Below are positions 59,859-64,000 of a DNA stretch of 64,000 nucleotides, piece by piece (the first letter of the stretch is position 1; each line of letters begins with the position of its first letter). Under the pieces are notes generated by a model. It was not told the DNA's origin and made no database searches. It was given only the letters and a program-made list of their open reading frames with translations. The DNA lies in NCBI GenBank assembly GCA_006438735.1, contig RCZF01000003.1:310001-374000 (forward strand), read 5' to 3'. The position numbers and the translations under genes were made by a program. This stretch comes from Sphingomonas koreensis. GTDB taxonomy: Bacteria > Pseudomonadota > Alphaproteobacteria > Sphingomonadales > Sphingomonadaceae.

Positions 59859-61958
59859 ATGAAGGACGCTTGCGTGAACAGTTCAGGTCACGGGCTGTCT
59901 CGACGCGACTTCGTTGCGGCCGCGATAGCGCTTGGCGCAACCCCTGCCCTTGCGCATCCAGCGGGACGATCCTCCTCAGGATGGCGCGAAGATCGGGCAG
60001 CCTACCCGCAGGGCGTGGCGTCGGGCGATCCCTCGCCGGACGGGATGATCCTGTGGACCCGACGCGAGCACACGAAAGGCTTAGTGAGATCGCGGCGATT
60101 GACGGTCGAAGTATCCGAAGACGCCGAATTCAACAGGGTTGTAGTCGCACGGACTACAGTCGCTCGAGCGGAAGCCGACTGGACCTGCCGTGTCCTCGTG
60201 CGGGGTCTGCTCCCTTCGCGTGACTATTGGTACCGCTTCACCGATGAACTCGGCAGCGGCAGTCGGGCGGGTCGCACTCGAACCGCGCCGGATGATGGAG
60301 ATGACCGTTCCGTCCGATTCGCGTTCGTCTCCTGCCAGAACATCACGCTTGGTCCATTGACCGCATGGCGACGAATGGTGTTCGACGATCAAGCGACGGC
60401 ACCCGCCGACCAGCTTGAGTTCGTGCTTCACCTGGGCGATTTTGTCTACGACACCGTCTGGTACCCGGCCGATAGACCGAATGGCTATTTCGACCGTGCC
60501 CCCAACGATCTGGTCCAGTATCCCACGGGCGAAAAGCATGATGACTATCATGTTCCAGCCAACCTCGAAGACTATAGGACGCTCTACAAAGCCTATCTCG
60601 AAGACCCCGATCTCCAGAATGTACGCGCTCGTTGGCCGTTTATTGCGATCTGGGACAATGGCGAATTTAGCGACAAAGGTTGGCAAAGCCTCCAGAGGTT
60701 CGGATCAACGACAGTACCGGCACAATCGCGCAAGGTCGCCGCCAACCAAGCCTGGTTCGAATACCTGCCTGCAAGGGTGAGAACCGCGGGCGGCTCGATC
60801 GAAGCGTTCCATGGGCCGGAAGTTCGCGATGCGCCTGTCACGCATTTCGACAGAGACGGTTTGGGCATTGAACCCAATAATCAGGCAGCCCTGGCAAGCC
60901 TGACCGGCTATCGTGCGCAGCGATGGGGAAGCAACGTCGAACTGGTTCTGACTGATCAGCGGAGCTATAGATCCGATGACTTTAGCTCATCGCCAGGCTC
61001 ACGAACGATTTCGAGTAAAACATTTCCGCAGATGGTCCCCATAGAAACGCTGGAGGGAATCGACGCTGGATGTACTTGGGATGATAATCGACCGGCGGAG
61101 GACCTTCTGTTCGCGGATGGCAGGGTGCCGAACTTCCAGAAAGGCGTGGCCCCGCGAACGATCCTGGGAGCTAAGCAGAAGGCCTGGTTTCTCGATCGAC
61201 TGGGCAAGTCCACCGCAACATGGAAAATGTGGGGCAACACGCTCGCGACATTCGACATGCGAGCCGATCCACAGCATCTGCCTCCGGGCCTGACCACGCC
61301 GTGGCCAGGTGCAGGGTATGCGGGCTTTCCTCGTACCGACTACAGCACGGCGTATTCGGAACGCGGCGAGATCCTGGATTTCGTGATTCGAAGCCGCGTG
61401 ACTGGGTTCGTCACGCTGTCTGGAGATCGTCATAGCTTCTGGGCAGGCTACACAGCTAAGGCGCTACCTCCCCAAGCGTTCGAGCCCGTCGGCCTGAACT
61501 TCGTAACCGGGTCTATCTCCAGCCCTGGAATGGTCGAAGCCATGGAATACAGTCTCCCCAAGACGCACCCCCTCCGTGGGCTATACCTGGTCGACCGTGA
61601 CGGCCGATCGAAGCCCGAACCGACGGTCAACCTGCTTCTGAAACACGGCGTCAGAACATCGCTCGACTACGAATCCCATGGCAACCTCGCTCAAGCAGTC
61701 GCCCTCTCCGATCCGGGGAACGCGCCGCACGTCGAGTTTGTCGACATGGGTGGCCATGGATACGGCGTCGTCACCGCATCGAAATCAACGCTGGATGTGG
61801 AGTTCGTCTGCATTCCGCGCCCCGTCGTGCAGACGCCGCGAGCAGATGGGGGCGAGCTGCGATACCGTGTCGTTATGCACGCGGAGTTATGGCAGCCTGG
61901 CGAACGGCCCAAGCTGTACCGGGCGTCTTCCACTGGCGACACAGGGCTATCGACATGA
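59859..61958 (+). CDS. PhoD-type phosphatase, copy 2, with conserved His replaced
   Basis: 699 residues from ATG 59859. Tat-like leader 'LSRRDFVAAAIALGATPALA' with an Ala-rich cleavage region. The core follows copy 1: 'YPQGVASGDPSPDGMILWTR', 'VRFAFVSCQNIT', 'VLHLGDFVYDTVW' and 'VTLSGDRHSFWAGY'. In the third metallophosphatase motif it reads 'FIAIWDNGEFSDKGWQ' (about residue 262), Gly where copy 1 and the family have His. That residue is thought to act as general acid or metal-near ligand, so activity may be lost or altered. The two copies probably arose by tandem duplication. Confidence 0.88.
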   Translation: MKDACVNSSGHGLSRRDFVAAAIALGATPALAHPAGRSSSGWREDRAAYPQGVASGDPSPDGMILWTRREHTKGLVRSRRLTVEVSEDAEFNRVVVARTTVARAEADWTCRVLVRGLLPSRDYWYRFTDELGSGSRAGRTRTAPDDGDDRSVRFAFVSCQNITLGPLTAWRRMVFDDQATAPADQLEFVLHLGDFVYDTVWYPADRPNGYFDRAPNDLVQYPTGEKHDDYHVPANLEDYRTLYKAYLEDPDLQNVRARWPFIAIWDNGEFSDKGWQSLQRFGSTTVPAQSRKVAANQAWFEYLPARVRTAGGSIEAFHGPEVRDAPVTHFDRDGLGIEPNNQAALASLTGYRAQRWGSNVELVLTDQRSYRSDDFSSSPGSRTISSKTFPQMVPIETLEGIDAGCTWDDNRPAEDLLFADGRVPNFQKGVAPRTILGAKQKAWFLDRLGKSTATWKMWGNTLATFDMRADPQHLPPGLTTPWPGAGYAGFPRTDYSTAYSERGEILDFVIRSRVTGFVTLSGDRHSFWAGYTAKALPPQAFEPVGLNFVTGSISSPGMVEAMEYSLPKTHPLRGLYLVDRDGRSKPEPTVNLLLKHGVRTSLDYESHGNLAQAVALSDPGNAPHVEFVDMGGHGYGVVTASKSTLDVEFVCIPRPVVQTPRADGGELRYRVVMHAELWQPGERPKLYRASSTGDTGLST

Positions 61959-62414
61959 CGGGCGAAACGCTTCGTTCGCGGCTCGGCGATCCATCGAGAT
62001 TTGAGACGTGCTCGCGCTGCTTCGTTATCGATCGTGCAGGTCGTCGGCGCTATTGGGACCTGCAAGCGCCCACAGGCAGCGAACGCCTTCGCTCACCTGA
62101 ATGTGAAACTGAGTTCACGGCGTTCCCGACGACTTCGGCAACCTACTGGAAGATTGGGCGCGAACACCGGCGCCGCGACCGCGACCTCTAAAATAAGTTG
62201 AGTAGCGTCGAGCTTGATGCGGGTGATGTTGATCAGCGTTCAAAGAGATACCCATGGCAGGGTATCGGCGTGCAACAACTACCCATCAATTCGATGGTTT
62301 AGGCAGCGGCATTGGGATTCTAAGGCGGCGAGTTTGGGATGTTGATATTCGCGACTGCAGTTGTCTCCTACGCAAATTCGCCGGGCCTAAGCCGATTAAC
62401 GCAGTCGCTCAGGA
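61959..62414. other. Intergenic stretch, no gene recognised
   Basis: Nothing identifiable between the second PhoD gene and the IS21-like remnant. Short frames lack motifs. The low coding density and the neighbouring transposase remnant suggest eroded sequence. Confidence 0.45.
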
Positions 62415-62640
62415 TTGACGTTTGCCGGGCAAGATGACCCGCAAGCGATCCGCGCGCCGGAAGGCGCTTCCGACTATCATCGCGGCATGCAGCCGCTGCG
62501 GTGGATCGGGCCTTTCCAGGAACGGCTCGGTGCGCTGCTGGCGGACAACGAAGCACGTCATCCTCATGATCGGCTGTGAATGACCGCATTCACGATCTGA
62601 TGCTGCGCGAGGGGTTCAAGGAATCTCCGACCCCTTCGCT
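62415..62640 (+). pseudogene. Probable IS21-type IstA transposase remnant
   Basis: One frame gives 'AIRAPEGASDYHRGMQPLRW', 'IGPFQERLGALLADNEARHP' and 'HDRL' then TGA. One base out of frame it continues 'RIHDLMLREGFKES'. The pattern 'LxxLLxDNExxxxxDRLTxTRIHDxLxREGF' resembles the N-terminal end of IstA-like transposases. Recovering it needs a one-base indel around 62582. The assignment is tentative; the gene is dead either way. The stretch up to 62872 holds nothing else. Confidence 0.35.
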
Positions 62641-62872
62641 ACTCACGGAGTTCGTGCCGGACTTTTTAACTTAGAGGGGTCGGGTTTGCGATCACAGCGC
62701 TGGCGCTTGCAATGCTTCCCGCCCAGCTAATCGAGGAACCCTCAGCCCGAGCAATCCGAAAAGCTAAATGCCGATCCCGCGAATTCACGAACGACAGCAC
62801 CTCGACCACAAACGACAAATATCAAGGAAAGCATAAAACGACAGGCGGGCTCCATCAGTGTATCACAGGTGT

Positions 62873-64000
62873 ATGGCACATTCGTCACTTAGCGATGCGG
62901 CACCTTCGGCACCTCCCTACGCAATTGATAGCTCGGAGGCGTTCTGGGATGGTCCCACCAACCGCCAACTAGTTCTCCTCACGCTATCCTTCTGGACCGT
63001 CGAGTTTCTGCTGGCGGAACTCCGAAGCATCGTGGATCATTCGGTGAAACTCGAACTTTACACGTTACTGCGAACCATCTCCGCTGCATTCGGATGCCTC
63101 GAATTCTACGCGCTTCACCTTGTCGCACGTGCCTCCGCCCGCTGGCGAATCCGTTATCGAAGCGCGCTTTTGCTCGGCCTGGCGGCCCTCGCTGGCCTCA
63201 TCAATCTCAAGACGATCGATGTGCTCCAGAACCTCTCGGCGTTTCCAGTCTCCGACTATGGCCCCGGATGGCGCCTCTATAACGCTACCTACTGGTGCAT
63301 GATGTTTCTGGCCTGGGCGGCAATCTATCTCGCTCTCGACTACAATCGCCGGGCGGTCGGTCAGGAGCGCCGATCGCGCCTGCTTGAACAGCACGCACAT
63401 GAAGCCCAGCTCCGCGCCCTTCGGTTTCAAATCGATCCGCACTTCCTATTCAACACGCTCAACTCGGTTTCCGCGCTTGTTTTAGATGGGCGGAATTCCG
63501 ATGCCGAGGACATGATCGGGCAGCTATCGGATTTCTTCCGATCCACGCTTACCGCCGACCCCCGCACGGACATTCCGCTTTCCGAGGAGATCGCGCTACA
63601 GAGGATGTATCTAGACATTGAAATGATACGTTTCCCGAACCTCACTGTGGAAATTGAAGTTCATTCCGACGCCGGCAAGCTCCTCGTGCCCGCGCTCCTG
63701 CTTCAACCGCTGGTCGAGAATGCGGTGAAGTTTGCAGCCGCATCTCGCCGCAACGGTTCACGTCTGGGCATACTGGTGCCAGAGCCGATCGGAAAAATGC
63801 TCCGGATCGAGGTTTGGGACGAAGGCGGTGGGGATCAAAAGTCGCAAATGGCGAAAGGGACAGGAACCGGCCTCCAGAACGTCCGCGAACGGCTATTGGC
63901 TCACTTCGGTAGATCCGCAAGCATCGAACTCCGCCAAAGAGAGCCGCGCGGGGTAAGCGTCCTGCTCACTATCCCTATAAAAAACGAATTTGGTTCGGAT
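62873..64000 (+). CDS. LytS-type sensor histidine kinase, cut by window end
   Basis: At least 376 residues from ATG 62873; no stop before the window ends. Several membrane helices fill the first ~170 residues ('QLVLLTLSFWTVEFLLAELR', 'TISAAFGCLEFYALHLVARA', 'MMFLAWAAIYLALDYNRRAV'). The kinase core reads 'ALRFQIDPHFLFNTLNSVSA' (phospho-acceptor His, LytS class), 'LLLQPLVENAVKFAAASRRN' (N-box) and 'GTGTGLQNVRERLLAHFGRS' (G-box). A LytTR regulator is expected just outside the window. It is a paralogue of the gene at 1365-2471, with a similar layout but different helices. Confidence 0.85.
   Translation, partial: MAHSSLSDAAPSAPPYAIDSSEAFWDGPTNRQLVLLTLSFWTVEFLLAELRSIVDHSVKLELYTLLRTISAAFGCLEFYALHLVARASARWRIRYRSALLLGLAALAGLINLKTIDVLQNLSAFPVSDYGPGWRLYNATYWCMMFLAWAAIYLALDYNRRAVGQERRSRLLEQHAHEAQLRALRFQIDPHFLFNTLNSVSALVLDGRNSDAEDMIGQLSDFFRSTLTADPRTDIPLSEEIALQRMYLDIEMIRFPNLTVEIEVHSDAGKLLVPALLLQPLVENAVKFAAASRRNGSRLGILVPEPIGKMLRIEVWDEGGGDQKSQMAKGTGTGLQNVRERLLAHFGRSASIELRQREPRGVSVLLTIPIKNEFGSD

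Overview
The window is GC-rich, has short intergenic gaps and many ATGA/GTGA stop-start overlaps. It carries a TonB-dependent receptor end, LytS/LytTR two-component pairs, twin PhoD-type phosphatases with Tat-like leaders, a MipA/OmpV protein and a DUF6471-type protein. This gene mix suggests an alphaproteobacterium, most likely of the Sphingomonadaceae. That is inference from gene content; there is no rRNA or tRNA here to fix the taxon.

Left flank (1-11.4 kb): end of a TonB receptor with its terminator, a GNAT-like gene, a LytS/LytTR pair, a minus-strand run (prolyl aminopeptidase, two small genes, an AHSA1/ArsR pair), GrpB, a VOC protein, a dienelactone-hydrolase-like protein lacking its nucleophile, and small genes. 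Between them lie decayed remnants: an IS3 OrfA, a CPBP protease, a serine recombinase and a second ArsR gene.

Defence island (11.4-39.6 kb): a minus-strand WYL regulator faces a long plus-strand run across a perfect 15-bp palindrome. The run is: RecB-like/RNase H-like/Dna2-like nuclease-helicase; a small CBASS operon (ubiquitin-like protein, Cap15-like membrane effector, CD-NTase); a 1588-aa GHKL-ATPase/SF2-helicase fusion; a UvrD-like helicase; DrmA- and DrmB-like DISARM proteins; a NERD-nuclease/helicase; a ribbon-helix-helix protein; a cytosine-5 methyltransferase; McrB- and McrC-like proteins; Vsr; and a small possible nuclease. A Shedu (DUF4263) gene lies convergent at the end and carries an in-frame 4 x 30-bp tandem repeat. 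The DISARM core (DrmA, DrmB, 5mC methyltransferase) lacks recognisable DrmC, DrmD and DrmE. It sits inside a much larger set of ATPases and nucleases that may form one system.

Mobility module (40-47.8 kb): two unrecognised genes, then three consecutive tyrosine-recombinase-family proteins and a coiled-coil partner, all overlapping or nearly so. This resembles Tn554-like and 'mobile trio' elements and probably moved the island. Next to it (47.8-50.9 kb) is a minus-strand operon with three paralogous small proteins resembling the C-terminal part of MbcA/ParS/Xre-type antitoxins. One of them is frameshifted. An Xre-type repressor diverges from this operon.

Right flank (51-64 kb): an IS1595 remnant, a MipA/HK/RR operon, a membrane protein, a PfpI/DJ-1-like protein, two PhoD paralogues (the second has lost a conserved His), an IS21-like remnant, and a LytS-type kinase that runs off the end of the window.
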